A DNA stretch of 64,000 nt. Origin: Lineus longissimus (lineage: Eukaryota; Nemertea; Pilidiophora; Heteronemertea; Lineidae). The translations under genes were made by a program, and so were the position numbers. Below the pieces are notes generated by a model. That model saw only the letters and a program-made list of their open reading frames with translations, did no database searches and was not told the origin of the DNA. Shown here piece after piece: positions 41,773-51,520 of this stretch (position 1 is the first letter of the stretch; every line of letters starts with the position of its first letter). The DNA is taken from positions 10,974,001-11,038,000 of the forward strand of contig NC_088316.1 in assembly GCF_910592395.1 (NCBI RefSeq). Reading direction: 5' to 3'.

Positions 41773-41929
41773 TCTGCACGAGCCAAGGCGACTTCGCGGT
41801 CAACGTTGAATGTTCATGAAATAATATCTAAAAGCGGTTGGCATGTCTTCACAAAAATTAGGGTCACGAAATGATAAAAATAATGCATCAAAACATACAT
41901 GACATCATCTTGTTATGTCAAGGATGAAT

Positions 41930-42441
41930 CCCATCTGAGCATACGGCACGGGGGCCTCTTTGTTATTCAAAAATAGCTTTCAGCTGAGTAATGGTTACTG
42001 GCGCCTCTTGTTATACTAAAAATTCTATTGTAACCGAGCAGTAGCCCTTTATAGTGACACTAAATGTGCTCCCAGGTAAGTAGACGGCACCGCGTCCCTC
42101 TTTATAAGCAGCCATTCGATTTCAGCTGAGTAACGGGCACTGGCACCTCTTGTTATACTAAAAAACCTATTTCAGTCGAACAGTACGCCTATGCTAATGA
42201 TCAATCCGAGCTGAGTAGACGGCACAGGGCCTCTAGTTATAAAAAAACAATGGATTTCAGCTGAGTAATGGGCACTGGCGCCTCTTGTTATACTGAAAAA
42301 TCTATTTCAGTCGAACAGTTAGCCTTTGTTACTCTTGTTATGCTAATGATCAATCCGAGCTGAGTAGACGGCACGGGGGCTTCTCGTTACAAAAAAAACA
42401 ATGGATTTCAGCTGAGTAAAGGGCACTGGCACCTCGATCTT
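41930..42441. repeat. ~132-151-bp tandem repeat, left part
   Basis: CAGCTGAGTAATGGGCACTG, GCGCCTCTTGTTATACT and GAGTAGACGGCACGGGGGCC recur about every 132-151 bp (41991, 42123, 42258, 42409). The BEL/Pao element is inserted in this array, which continues after it. Confidence 0.8.
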
Positions 42442-43703
42442 TGTTTCTACGGACGCCGCCCCGCCATGTTTTGTCATTTCACTTGCTGTAAGCAGTTCCG
42501 GTGCGCGCACTGCCTGTCGGGTAGGCGGGCCGGGACTTTGAATTAATATTATTATTTTGTTCTGGTTGAGTTAATTTTTGGGCGTAATCCCAGTCGACCA
42601 TATTTCGTGGAGTTGAGGAGACGTTTTTCCTGCACTGCCGTGTTCGTTCGGTGTTGTCCTGTTTTTGTGCAGTCCTGTTTTGTGAGCGTGATGTGGATTT
42701 TATTCTAAAGGATTTTAATGGGTCGCTACAGGTGCCTTGCGGCACTGTAGTCTTCTTGAAGGACCGCGATAGGCCTATTCTGTCCAATAGGCCTCACCTT
42801 TGTAAGTAGTTTTTATGGTTGGTTTAATTCAGAACTTCAAGCACATCGTTGACGTTACGTATTTATAAAACCCAAAAAATAGTTACATAGAGAATAGATT
42901 TATATTTAGAAACGTGATATAGTTTCATGTGTGTGATGTATTACCCTCCGTTATTAGAGGGCTGTGTTAGATTGTTGTTGACATAGAGGAGGGGGTTAGA
43001 ATCATAGGCCAAGAATTGATTGGAACGTCCTGTCTAGGATACCGACACTGTGTCTATTCGTGAGAGTAGTATCACCCTGGCTTTATCGAGGTTTGCTGCA
43101 ACATATAGTCGATAGATGGCGCCCGTGATGTCTGGATCGCAGCGTGTATATAGATGAGTGCTGTTAAGAGTCTCGCCTTTAGGACGTCCACTTGCTGATT
43201 ATAGATGAGAATAGACTCGCCCTTTTTACGTCCCGTTCCGTTGTTGCAGAATATATTTCCAGAACTACTCTTTGACACTAATAGTATCACCAGGCCAGCA
43301 TTGACTTCGTCATCGTTTCGTTTGGTCTAGTGATAGGCTAACCCTCTGTAATTATGCAACAACCCGTTATATATATATCAATTATGTGTGTGAAGCACTA
43401 TGTGCTGCTTATATTGGCTTAACGCCACAATTTACCGAACTCGACACTGATTAAAAAATCTTGCCCTCTGGGCGTATAATCCAGAGTGTTACCAATCAGA
43501 GGATATAGTGCTGCTCCACGCCTGATGTCGTGACTTGTGTACGTTGAAGCCGTCTTGCCGAGGGGACTTTCGTGTTCGATCGTCACTACTTGACTACTGG
43601 GGTTGGAAACAGGTGCCGTCTGGCGAGGTCCAATAGCAGCAGATCGACTTCCGGTTCGGTGAGTAAAAACCTAATTATCTCACCTTTCGTCATCGTAAAA
43701 ACA
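42442..43703 (+). repeat. 5' LTR
   Basis: It starts TGTTTCTACGG and ends CGTAAAAACA, so it has TG...CA ends. It is nearly identical to 49832-51092. A minus-strand ORF (42479-42787) repeats in the other LTR and is not a gene. Confidence 0.92.
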
Positions 43704-43721
43704 TGGTCTCTCCGACCGGAT
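43704..43721 (+). other. Primer-binding-site-like sequence
   Basis: TGGTCTCTCCGACCGG follows the LTR directly; the leading TGG is complementary to a tRNA CCA end. The tRNA species is not determined. Confidence 0.6.
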
Positions 43722-43865
43722 TAATTGTATTACCAGGAGCAAGATTGTTTGAGTGAATCTGGAGAGATCGTATATTATTCTTCACCGTCGTATTTTAGAA
43801 TTCGTTTGTCATACTGTAAATATTTGTTTGTTCGTCGTAAATCGTTTAGAGAGTCCTAGGTTGTA

Positions 43866-46355
43866 ATGGCCAATGTTAGACGTTCCACGCGTACCAGGCG
43901 ACCCCCACCATATCTCAAGAGTTTTGTGACGGGACCTCTGCGTGGATCACAGCCCCATCCTGGTCAAGCCTACCAGTCCGTCAGCTGGTTCCAGAGTTTA
44001 GAGGAGGAGGCTGCCGTTGATGAGGAGGATGAGGTTTTAGTCCAAGCTAGCAACAAGGAGGATGTGGAGACCTGGCTCGAGGGGGAGTCTCTTGCCTTGA
44101 TGGAGGAGATCGAGAGTGAACGGAGAAAGGTTGACGCTCTGCTGAGGTCACGGGGGAGCCGCACCGGCATGCTGAGGATGGTCGACAGAATGCGGGCCAG
44201 TTTCGAGGAGTTACGAGGAGTCATCGATCGCCTAGTGAGCTCGTACACCAGTGTCGATAAGATGAGAGAGTTAGTTCAGGCTGGGAGGAGTATAAAGGCC
44301 AAGATCCAGGACACGGAGGACGAGGTTGATGCCCAACTCACCGAACGGGAGGACGAGGCGCAGTCGATGGGCCAAGCGGTAGATAAGCCGGATGAGAAGT
44401 TGCCAGAGGCTTGTGACGACAACCATGATGAAGTGGAGGATGCCGGTAGTGGGTTGAGCCATGAGAGTCAGCAGTCTCAGCGTTCGTTGAAGTCTCAATC
44501 TGCACAGATCAAGGCCGAGGTTGCCTCAATGAGAGTAGGGCAAGAAAAGAGAAGATATGCGGCGGAACTGGCTGTTAAGGAGGCTCAACACAAGATGGCA
44601 ATCGCCGAGGCCGAGGATGAGGCGGCTCGAGCTAGGCTAGAGGCTAAGTTGTGGTCCGAGGACCCGGCGCGACACGTGAGGTTACCCATGACAGTTATAA
44701 CGAGCAGGTCACCAGCTGAGATGAAGACGCCGCCACAGCCTGAGCAAGAAGTACCGGATGAGAGTCGTGAGGATCCGTTAGGGAGATTGGTGCATTCGAT
44801 TACTTCTTCCCATCTGACTAAACCTGCGCACAGCTCTACTCCGGCCCGGGCGGTTGGTGGCCAGAACTCTACTGGATCCAGAGAGGTTGGAAAGTTCTTC
44901 CAAGGTATCGCTAAGCCTCACCTACCGAAGTTTGATGGTAATCGAGATCTTTACGAGGATTGGCGGGCACAGTTTGAAGTTTTCGTGGAGCAGGCTGAAG
45001 TCCCGATCAGATTTAAAATGATCATGCTTAAGAACGCCCTGATAGGACGCGCCGGCAAGCTGGTCGAGAATCTCGGTTTTACCGAAGCCCAGTACTCTAT
45101 GGCCCTCTTTAAGTTGGATCAACGCTATGGCGGAGAGTCAAGGATCTTGAAGAAATACATCGACCAGTTGATGGCACTCAACGAGGTCAGTGAACAGGAT
45201 TTGAAGGGATTGGAGGATCTGGCGAACCATTTATGCGATGTAGTGTCGAAGTTAGCAGATACAGACCATGCCCAGGAGTTAGTTGGACAGAACACGTTGT
45301 ATGCTCTCGTGAGGCGGAAGGTGCCCGTTTCCCTGTTGGTAAAATACGCAGAGTCGGACACTTCGACGAGGATAGATGGGTTGGCAGTATTCGCCAAATG
45401 GTTCAACCATCATGTATGTTTGATGATTGAAATGACTGACTTGAGGGAGTCACGCCGCAAGGGACCAAGCCAGACTAATGCTAACAAGTTGGTGAAACGA
45501 CCAGACAAGAGCACGGCCTATGCTTCGACTGCGACCGCTTACTCCGGGACGACGTCTAAACCAGCTGACGCAGAAAACCAGTATTCCTGCCCTTTGTGTA
45601 AGGCCGCACATCACATCGTCAAGTGTGACAGATGGACACCTACTACTACTAGCCAACGTTGGGACATTGCTAAGGAGAAGGCCCTGTGTTTTAGATGCCT
45701 GTGTAGCAACCATATGGGCAAGGATTGCCAGAAGGGATCCCGCAAGTGTGGGATTGACGGCTGTCAGAAGAACCATCATCGTCACTTGCACAGAAGGAAG
45801 CCGAAGACAGATGTGTCGGTCGAGCCTAAAGACCATGCCAACAACATGTTTGGAGTCGCCAAGGATGGAAGAGTTTATCCAAGCAAGGTCGCCCTACGAG
45901 TCATCCCAGTTTATGTAGTTGGGAGTCGAGGACAACGTCAACGACTGAACGCGCTGTTGGATGATGGCTCAGATTCAACATATATAACCAGATCTGCAGC
46001 AGAAGCCTTAAACACCCCTGTGCAGGAACAGGCCTTGAGTGTATCTACTTTAACTGACCCTAAGAAATCCCTACGTAGTGGCCTGGCGGTGATGACGATC
46101 GAAAGCTTGAGCGGCGAGATAACAGCCAAGGTGGGAGCACGAGTTCTTGACAGGTTGTGTGAGAATCTACCGCCGCAAAATTGGCAGCATCTACGAGATC
46201 GATGGTCTCATTTGAAGGGAATCGAGTTCCCAAGAGTATATGGGTGCAAGACCGTCGATATTTTAATTGGTGCTGATCACCCGGAATTGACGTTAGCATT
46301 GGAGGAGCGACCGGGCCAACTGGGAGAGCCGGTGGCAAGGCTGACACCTCTGTGA
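43866..46355 (+). CDS. BEL/Pao Gag and protease region
   Basis: The ATG at 43866 opens an 829-aa frame: an acidic, coiled-coil-rich Gag N-terminus (about 1-340), a BEL-type Gag core (LPKFDGNRDLYEDWRAQFEV, about 350-370), a cysteine-rich zone with a CCHC knuckle (CFRCLCSNHMGKDC, about 616-629) and a retropepsin-like motif (LNALLDDGSDSTYITRSAAE, about 695). The frame ends with TGA at 46353-46355, while the next ORF continues in the same frame 24 nt later, in a position where the family normally reads on. Acts in particle assembly and polyprotein cleavage. Confidence 0.85.
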   Translation: MANVRRSTRTRRPPPYLKSFVTGPLRGSQPHPGQAYQSVSWFQSLEEEAAVDEEDEVLVQASNKEDVETWLEGESLALMEEIESERRKVDALLRSRGSRTGMLRMVDRMRASFEELRGVIDRLVSSYTSVDKMRELVQAGRSIKAKIQDTEDEVDAQLTEREDEAQSMGQAVDKPDEKLPEACDDNHDEVEDAGSGLSHESQQSQRSLKSQSAQIKAEVASMRVGQEKRRYAAELAVKEAQHKMAIAEAEDEAARARLEAKLWSEDPARHVRLPMTVITSRSPAEMKTPPQPEQEVPDESREDPLGRLVHSITSSHLTKPAHSSTPARAVGGQNSTGSREVGKFFQGIAKPHLPKFDGNRDLYEDWRAQFEVFVEQAEVPIRFKMIMLKNALIGRAGKLVENLGFTEAQYSMALFKLDQRYGGESRILKKYIDQLMALNEVSEQDLKGLEDLANHLCDVVSKLADTDHAQELVGQNTLYALVRRKVPVSLLVKYAESDTSTRIDGLAVFAKWFNHHVCLMIEMTDLRESRRKGPSQTNANKLVKRPDKSTAYASTATAYSGTTSKPADAENQYSCPLCKAAHHIVKCDRWTPTTTSQRWDIAKEKALCFRCLCSNHMGKDCQKGSRKCGIDGCQKNHHRHLHRRKPKTDVSVEPKDHANNMFGVAKDGRVYPSKVALRVIPVYVVGSRGQRQRLNALLDDGSDSTYITRSAAEALNTPVQEQALSVSTLTDPKKSLRSGLAVMTIESLSGEITAKVGARVLDRLCENLPPQNWQHLRDRWSHLKGIEFPRVYGCKTVDILIGADHPELTLALEERPGQLGEPVARLTPL

Positions 46356-46379
46356 TGGACATGCACAGGGTCCATTGAG

Positions 46380-48437
46380 GTGGTCACTCCTTTGACCAGC
46401 AATTCTGTTACGACTGCAAATACTTATTCAACAATTACGGATCGTCAGTTGGACGAGAGCCTCCGATCATTGTGGAACATGGATGTGTTCACAACTACAT
46501 CAGAGACCAACTTCACTCCAGAAGAGCGGGCGATCATCAAGAGGACTGAGGCCTCCAAGGTGTACACAGACAATCGCTATGAAGTTTCGATTCCGTGGGT
46601 TGGCGACACCCCTGACTTACCAAACAACTTTCAGGAAGCTCGGCGCCGCCTGTTGTCTATAGAGCGTACTCTCCTCAAGAAACCACACTTAGCCGAAAAG
46701 TACTGCGACGGGATGAGGCAGAATATCCAGAAGGGGTATCTGCAAGAGATTGAAGCTGCTAATGCCGAAGGGGGTTGGTATTTGCCACATTTCCCATTCG
46801 TACGGGAGGATAAAGAGACTACAAAGGTCCGAATCGTCTTCGACTCAGCCGCCAAGTGCCAGGGGGTCTCACTCAACGATGCGATGTTGGCAGGACCCAA
46901 GCTGCAGCGAGACATTTTTGACATTTTAGCACGGTTTCGACGAGGTCCAGTGGGGCTGATTGGAGATATCAAGGAGATGTTCAGCCAGGTGATGTTGAAC
47001 CCTAAGGATCGGGCGTATCATCGAAATTTATGGAGAGATTTGGACTTGACAGCTCCCATCAAGATCTACGAGTCAACTCGAGTGACTTTCGGAGACAAGG
47101 CGTCTCCTTTTTTGGCCCAGTATGTCCTGCAGAGTCACGCACGAGCTCATCAAGATGAGTACCCAGAGGGAGCCAGAGTGTGTCAGGAGAATACTTATAT
47201 GGATGACGCCATTGACTCTCAACCAGACACCGCTGCCACTATCAAGTTGAGATGTGAGCTGAGCGCCCTTTTGCTTAAGGCAGGGTTTTTCATCCGCCGT
47301 TGGTGTAGTAATGAGTCAGGAGTATTGGAGGGTGTACCCCGTGAGGACTGTGCAGCAGGCATTGTGGACTTGCAGGACTCCACTTTGATGCCGAGCGTTA
47401 AGACACTGGGAATCAAGTGGAACGCAGCGACAGATATGTTAGAGTTCTCCACCCAAAACATCGCGCCACCGGCAGTAATGACTAAGAGAACACTCTTGAG
47501 TCGTGTTGCTACGTTGTTCGACCCTTTGCAATGGCTGTCACCCTTCACCATTCGTGTCAAGATCGTTCTTCAGCAGTCATGGGTGCTTGGACTGACGTGG
47601 GATGAGCCCCTTCCCTCAGGAATTATTGCTGAAGCCAGAGATTGGTTTGCTGAGCTGAAGAAGATCGAAGGCATCTCAATACCGAGGTGCTACTTCCGCA
47701 CACAGCCTGACAGCGAGATTACTCTTCATACCTTCAGTGATGCCTCTTCAAAAGCATATGCCGCCGTCACGTACATCCGTCAGCAGAAGGCAGATGGCGG
47801 GGTGAACCTTGCGTTGGTGGCGTCAAAGGCTAGGGTCGCTCCATTGAAGACAGTGAGCATCCCAAGACTGGAATTAATGGCAGCTGTTCTCGGTCATCGT
47901 CTCACCCAGAATATAACCACCGTTTTGAAGTATTCTATGATGAACGTGACGTATTGGACTGACAGTATGGATGTGGTGCACTGGGTTCGCAGCCAGTCAC
48001 GTCAGTTCAAAACATTTGTAGCCAACAGAGTATCAGACTTGCAATCCGATACCCTGCCGAGTCAATGGCGGTTCGTACCTGGAGTGTTGAACCCGGCAGA
48101 CGTAGCGACCAGGGGCATGACAGCAAGGGAGTTCACTTCCAAGAATGTATGGTTTGACGGACCCGACTTTTTGTATGCGGATGAGGATTGCTGGCCGGAA
48201 ACCCCGATGGGAACCAAGAGTGCAGAGGCGGAGGGAGAGACTTCTAGATCCTATGTTCACGTTACCGTGTCTGGATCGGAGCGCACGATGGTAATAAATT
48301 TTTCAAAGTTCTCCACCTGGATCCGTCTGGTCCGAGTCACGATGTGGGTATTGAGGTTCATCGACTGCTTAAGAGTCAAGGCAAAGAGAGTAAGAAGGGA
48401 GAAGTTGGCTTCGGAGGCAGATAGATCTTCCAATTGA
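46380..48437 (+). CDS. BEL/Pao reverse transcriptase and RNase H region
   Basis: A 685-aa frame, in phase with the Gag-protease frame. Motifs: VRIVFDSAAKCQGVSLNDA and GDIKEMFSQV (RT palm), YMDDAIDS (YxDD box, about residue 275), and RNase H features TFSDASSKAYAAV, VSIPRLELMAA and YWTDSMDVVHW. It copies RNA to DNA in cytoplasmic particles. The frame stops at 48437, just before the integrase zinc domain, which continues one frame later: a one-base indel near 48430 is likely. Confidence 0.88.
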   Translation: MVTPLTSNSVTTANTYSTITDRQLDESLRSLWNMDVFTTTSETNFTPEERAIIKRTEASKVYTDNRYEVSIPWVGDTPDLPNNFQEARRRLLSIERTLLKKPHLAEKYCDGMRQNIQKGYLQEIEAANAEGGWYLPHFPFVREDKETTKVRIVFDSAAKCQGVSLNDAMLAGPKLQRDIFDILARFRRGPVGLIGDIKEMFSQVMLNPKDRAYHRNLWRDLDLTAPIKIYESTRVTFGDKASPFLAQYVLQSHARAHQDEYPEGARVCQENTYMDDAIDSQPDTAATIKLRCELSALLLKAGFFIRRWCSNESGVLEGVPREDCAAGIVDLQDSTLMPSVKTLGIKWNAATDMLEFSTQNIAPPAVMTKRTLLSRVATLFDPLQWLSPFTIRVKIVLQQSWVLGLTWDEPLPSGIIAEARDWFAELKKIEGISIPRCYFRTQPDSEITLHTFSDASSKAYAAVTYIRQQKADGGVNLALVASKARVAPLKTVSIPRLELMAAVLGHRLTQNITTVLKYSMMNVTYWTDSMDVVHWVRSQSRQFKTFVANRVSDLQSDTLPSQWRFVPGVLNPADVATRGMTAREFTSKNVWFDGPDFLYADEDCWPETPMGTKSAEAEGETSRSYVHVTVSGSERTMVINFSKFSTWIRLVRVTMWVLRFIDCLRVKAKRVRREKLASEADRSSN

Positions 48438-48439
48438 CT

Positions 48440-49581
48440 GGTTTCTACACGCAGAGACGGTGTTGCATCAGGCGGTACAGAGAGAGAGTTTTACGGAAAC
48501 GATAGAGGCCCTGAGATCAGGACAGGGTTGCCGACGGAGTCGTCTACAGAATTTGTCTCCGTTTCTGGATGAGAATGGTATCTTGAGAGTTGGCGGCAGA
48601 CTTCAGCACTCGTCATTGCCGTATGATGCACGTCATCCGATCATTCTTCCAAGCCAGCATCACTTGTCAACCTTGATCATTCGACGAGCCCATTCAACTG
48701 CCGGACATTCCAGAGCGGTGAACGCTGTCTTGGCTGAGATCCGCCAGCGTTTCTGGATTGTTCAGGGGCGGGAGATGGTGAAGAGGGTAGCATACGAATG
48801 CTTTTTCTGTCGACGACGTAAGGGATCACATGCCTCCCAGATCATGGCACCGCTGCCCACGTCACGTGTGATGCAGTCTTTGCGAGCCTTCAGTTACTGC
48901 GGCGTGGACTACGCTGGGCCATTTATCACCAAGATCACTCGGAGAGTTACTGCCAAGAGGTACCTATGTCTTTTCACCTGTATGCAGACACGTGGAGTTC
49001 ATTTGGAGATGGCGTACTCCATGGAGACGGATGGGTTTCTTCTCGCCTTTTCACGAATGGTTGCACGCCGGGGAAAGCCAGCAGAGGTAGTCAGTGACAA
49101 CGGCAGCAATTTTGTTGGAGCAGAGCGAGTCCTTCGAGAGTTAGTTCAAGGGTTGGAACGAGAACGAATCCTAGAGTCCGCAACCAATCAGGGCATCAAG
49201 TGGAGGTTTAACCCGCCATACGGGTCACACCATGGTGGTGTGTTCGAATCACTTATTAAGTCTGCCAAGCGGTCACTTTACGCAATTTTTGGTGAAGCCC
49301 ACCTTACTGATGAGGAACTACTGACGGCGATCGTGGAGGTGGAGGGGCTCTTAAACTCTCGCCCCCTGGCATACTGCAGTTCCGACCCATGTGATGAGGA
49401 GGTGTTAACACCAAACCATTTTCTGGTTGGGCAGTGTGGCGGTCCTCTACCGCCTCAACGAATAGAGGAACTGCCGTTAAACCCGAGGAATCGTTGGCGA
49501 GTCGTTCAAAGTTTGCTGGGCAAGTTTTGGACACGATGGTCCAAGGAGTACCTATCCATCCAGCAGCCAAGAGGGAAATAG
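48440..49581 (+). CDS. BEL/Pao integrase region
   Basis: The frame is open from about 48438 (DWFLHAETVLHQAV) and holds the HHCC zinc domain (RRAHSTAGH ... ECFFCRRRKG), then the catalytic core with GVDYAGPF (Asp), VSDNGSNFVGA (Asp) and HHGGVFESLIKSAKRSLYAI (Glu). No convincing ATG fits; it is presumably part of the upstream polyprotein. TAG at 49579-49581 follows QQPRGK, where the family usually has Trp, and the same frame stays open after it. Confidence 0.88.
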
Positions 49582-49812
49582 GTGACTCCTCAACCGGACT
49601 TGAGCATTGGAGATGTTGTTGTCATGCAGGAATCTAGCAAGATACGTAGCAGTTGGCCATTGGCACGTGTAGTCGAGGTTTTTCCCAGCAGTGATAGTCA
49701 TACACGAACAGTGAAGGTCCTTTCGAGAGGAAAGGAGTTTGTCAGACCGATCACGAAATTAGTTCCGTTGGTCGTTTCAAGAGATAATTTGGATGTGACC
49801 CGGAAAGACTAG
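49582..49812 (+). CDS. BEL/Pao integrase C-terminal tail
   Basis: In phase with the integrase core: LSIGDVVVMQE, SSWPLARVVEVFPS, HTRTVKVLS, FVRPITKLVPL is the SH3-like tail that closes BEL/Pao integrases. It ends with TAG at 49810-49812, 20 nt before the 3' LTR. Confidence 0.8.
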   Translation: MTPQPDLSIGDVVVMQESSKIRSSWPLARVVEVFPSSDSHTRTVKVLSRGKEFVRPITKLVPLVVSRDNLDVTRKD

Positions 49813-49820
49813 TTCCGGTC

Positions 49821-49831
49821 ACAGAGGGGGG
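49821..49831 (+). other. Polypurine tract
   Basis: ACAGAGGGGGG lies directly before the TG of the 3' LTR, the expected plus-strand priming site. Confidence 0.75.
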
Positions 49832-51092
49832 TGTCTACGGACGCCGCCCCGCCATGTTTTGTCATTTCACTTGCTGTAAGCAGTTCCGGTGCGCGCACTG
49901 CCTGTCGGGTAGGCGGGCCGGGACTTTGAATTAATATTATTATTTTGTTCTGGTTGAGTTAATTTTTGGGCGTAATCCCAGTCGACCATATTTCGTGGAG
50001 TTGAGGAGACGTTTTTCCTGCACTGCCGTGTTCGTTCGGTGTTGTCCTGTTTTTGTGCAGTCCTGTTTTGTGAGCGTGATGTGGATTTTATTCTAAAGGA
50101 TTTTAATGGGTCGCTACAGGTGCCTTGCGGCACTGTAGTCTTCTTGAAGGACCGCGATAGGCCTATTCTGTCCAATAGGCCTCACCTTTGTAAGTAGTTT
50201 TTATGGTTGGTTTAATTCAGAACTTCAAGCACATCGTTGACGTTACGTATTTATAAAACCCAAAAAATAGTTACATAGAGAATAGATTTATATTTGGAAA
50301 CGTGATATAGTTTCATGTGTGTGATGTATTACCCTCCGTTATTAGAGGGCTGTGTTAGATTGTTGTTGACATAGAGGAGGGGGTTAGAATCATAGGCCAA
50401 GAATTGATTGGAACGTCCTGTCTAGGATACCGACACTGTGTCTATTCGTGAGAGTAGTATCACCCTGGCTTTATCGAGGTTTGCTGCAACATATAGTCGA
50501 TAGATGGCGCCCGTGATGTCTGGATCGCTGCGTGGATATCGATGAGTGCTGTTAAGAGTCTCGCCTTTAGGACGTCCACTTGCTGATTATAGATGAGAAT
50601 AGACTCGCCCTTTTTACGTCCCGTTCCGTTGTTGCAGAATATATTTCCAGAACTACTCTTTGACACTAATAGTATCACCAGGCCAGCATTGACTTCGTCA
50701 TCGTTTCGTTTGGTCTAGTGATAGGCTGACCCTCTGTAATTATGCAACAACCCGTTATATATATATCAATTATGTGTGTGAAGCACTATGTGCTGCTTAT
50801 ATTGGCTTAACGCCACAATTTACCGAACTCGACACTGATCTAAAAAATCTTGCCCTCTGGGCGTATAATCCAGAGTGTTACCAATCAGAGGATATAGTGC
50901 TGCTCCACGCCTGATGTCGTGACTTGTGTACGTTGAAGCCGTCTTGCCGAGGGGACTTCCGTGTTCGATCGTCACTACTTGACTACTGGGGTTGGAAACG
51001 GGTGCCGTCTGGCGAGGTCCAATAGCAGCAGATCGACTTCCGGTTCGGTGAGTAAAAACCTAATTATCTCACCTTTCGTCATCGTAAAAACA
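49832..51092 (+). repeat. 3' LTR
   Basis: It starts TGTCTACGG and ends CGTAAAAACA, followed by the target duplication ATCTT. It differs from the 5' LTR by about eight substitutions and two small indels by eye (for example CGTGGATATCGATG against CGTGTATATAGATG). Confidence 0.92.
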
Positions 51093-51097
51093 ATCTT

Positions 51098-51520
51098 TAT
51101 ATACTAAAAAAATCTATTTTAGCCGAACAGTAGGCCTCTGTTACTCTTGCTATGCTAATGATCAGTCCCAGCTAAGTAGACGGGAAGGGGGCCTCTAGTT
51201 ATGAAACAAATGGATTTCAGCTGAGTAATGGGCACGGCGCCTCTAGTTATAGTTAAAAAACAAACAATTCCAGCCGAGCAATTGGCATTAGTTATGCCAA
51301 AGATTAATCCAATGTAAAGTAGATGGCATGGGGGGCCTCTTGTTTTGCAAATAAATAAATTTCAGCAGAGTAAAACGGGCATTGGCGCCTCTTGTTATAC
51401 TATCGGAGATCCCCCAGCTGATCAGTTTGTCCTTAGCACCTCTTGTTATGAATCCCAGCTGAGCAGATGGTACAGGGGCCTCTTGTTACGCAGTCAATAG
51501 AATGGGCACTGGCGCCTGAA
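51098..51520. repeat. ~130-bp tandem repeat, right part
   Basis: It continues the array interrupted by the BEL/Pao element (CAGCTGAGTAATGGGCAC, GGGGCCTCTTGTT, GGCGCCTCTTGTTATACT), with more diverged units toward the right. Confidence 0.75.

Larger units (their letters stand above)
42442..51092 (+). mobile_element. BEL/Pao LTR retrotransposon, full length, defective
   Basis: Two LTRs of about 1.26 kb, a PBS-like sequence, a Gag-Pol coding region, a polypurine tract and a 5-bp target duplication ATCTT (42437-42441 and 51093-51097). Domain order is Gag, CCHC, protease, RT, RNase H, integrase, which is BEL/Pao (and Ty3-like) order; the RNase H/integrase sequences and single-frame layout favour BEL/Pao. 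No env-like ORF is present. The reading frame is broken at three places (46353, about 48430 and 49579), although the LTRs differ by only about ten positions by eye. Confidence 0.92.

Noticed and set aside
42479-42787. 102-codon minus-strand ORF repeated at 49867-50175
   Set aside because: It lies in both LTRs; its repetition follows from LTR duplication, and no domain is seen.
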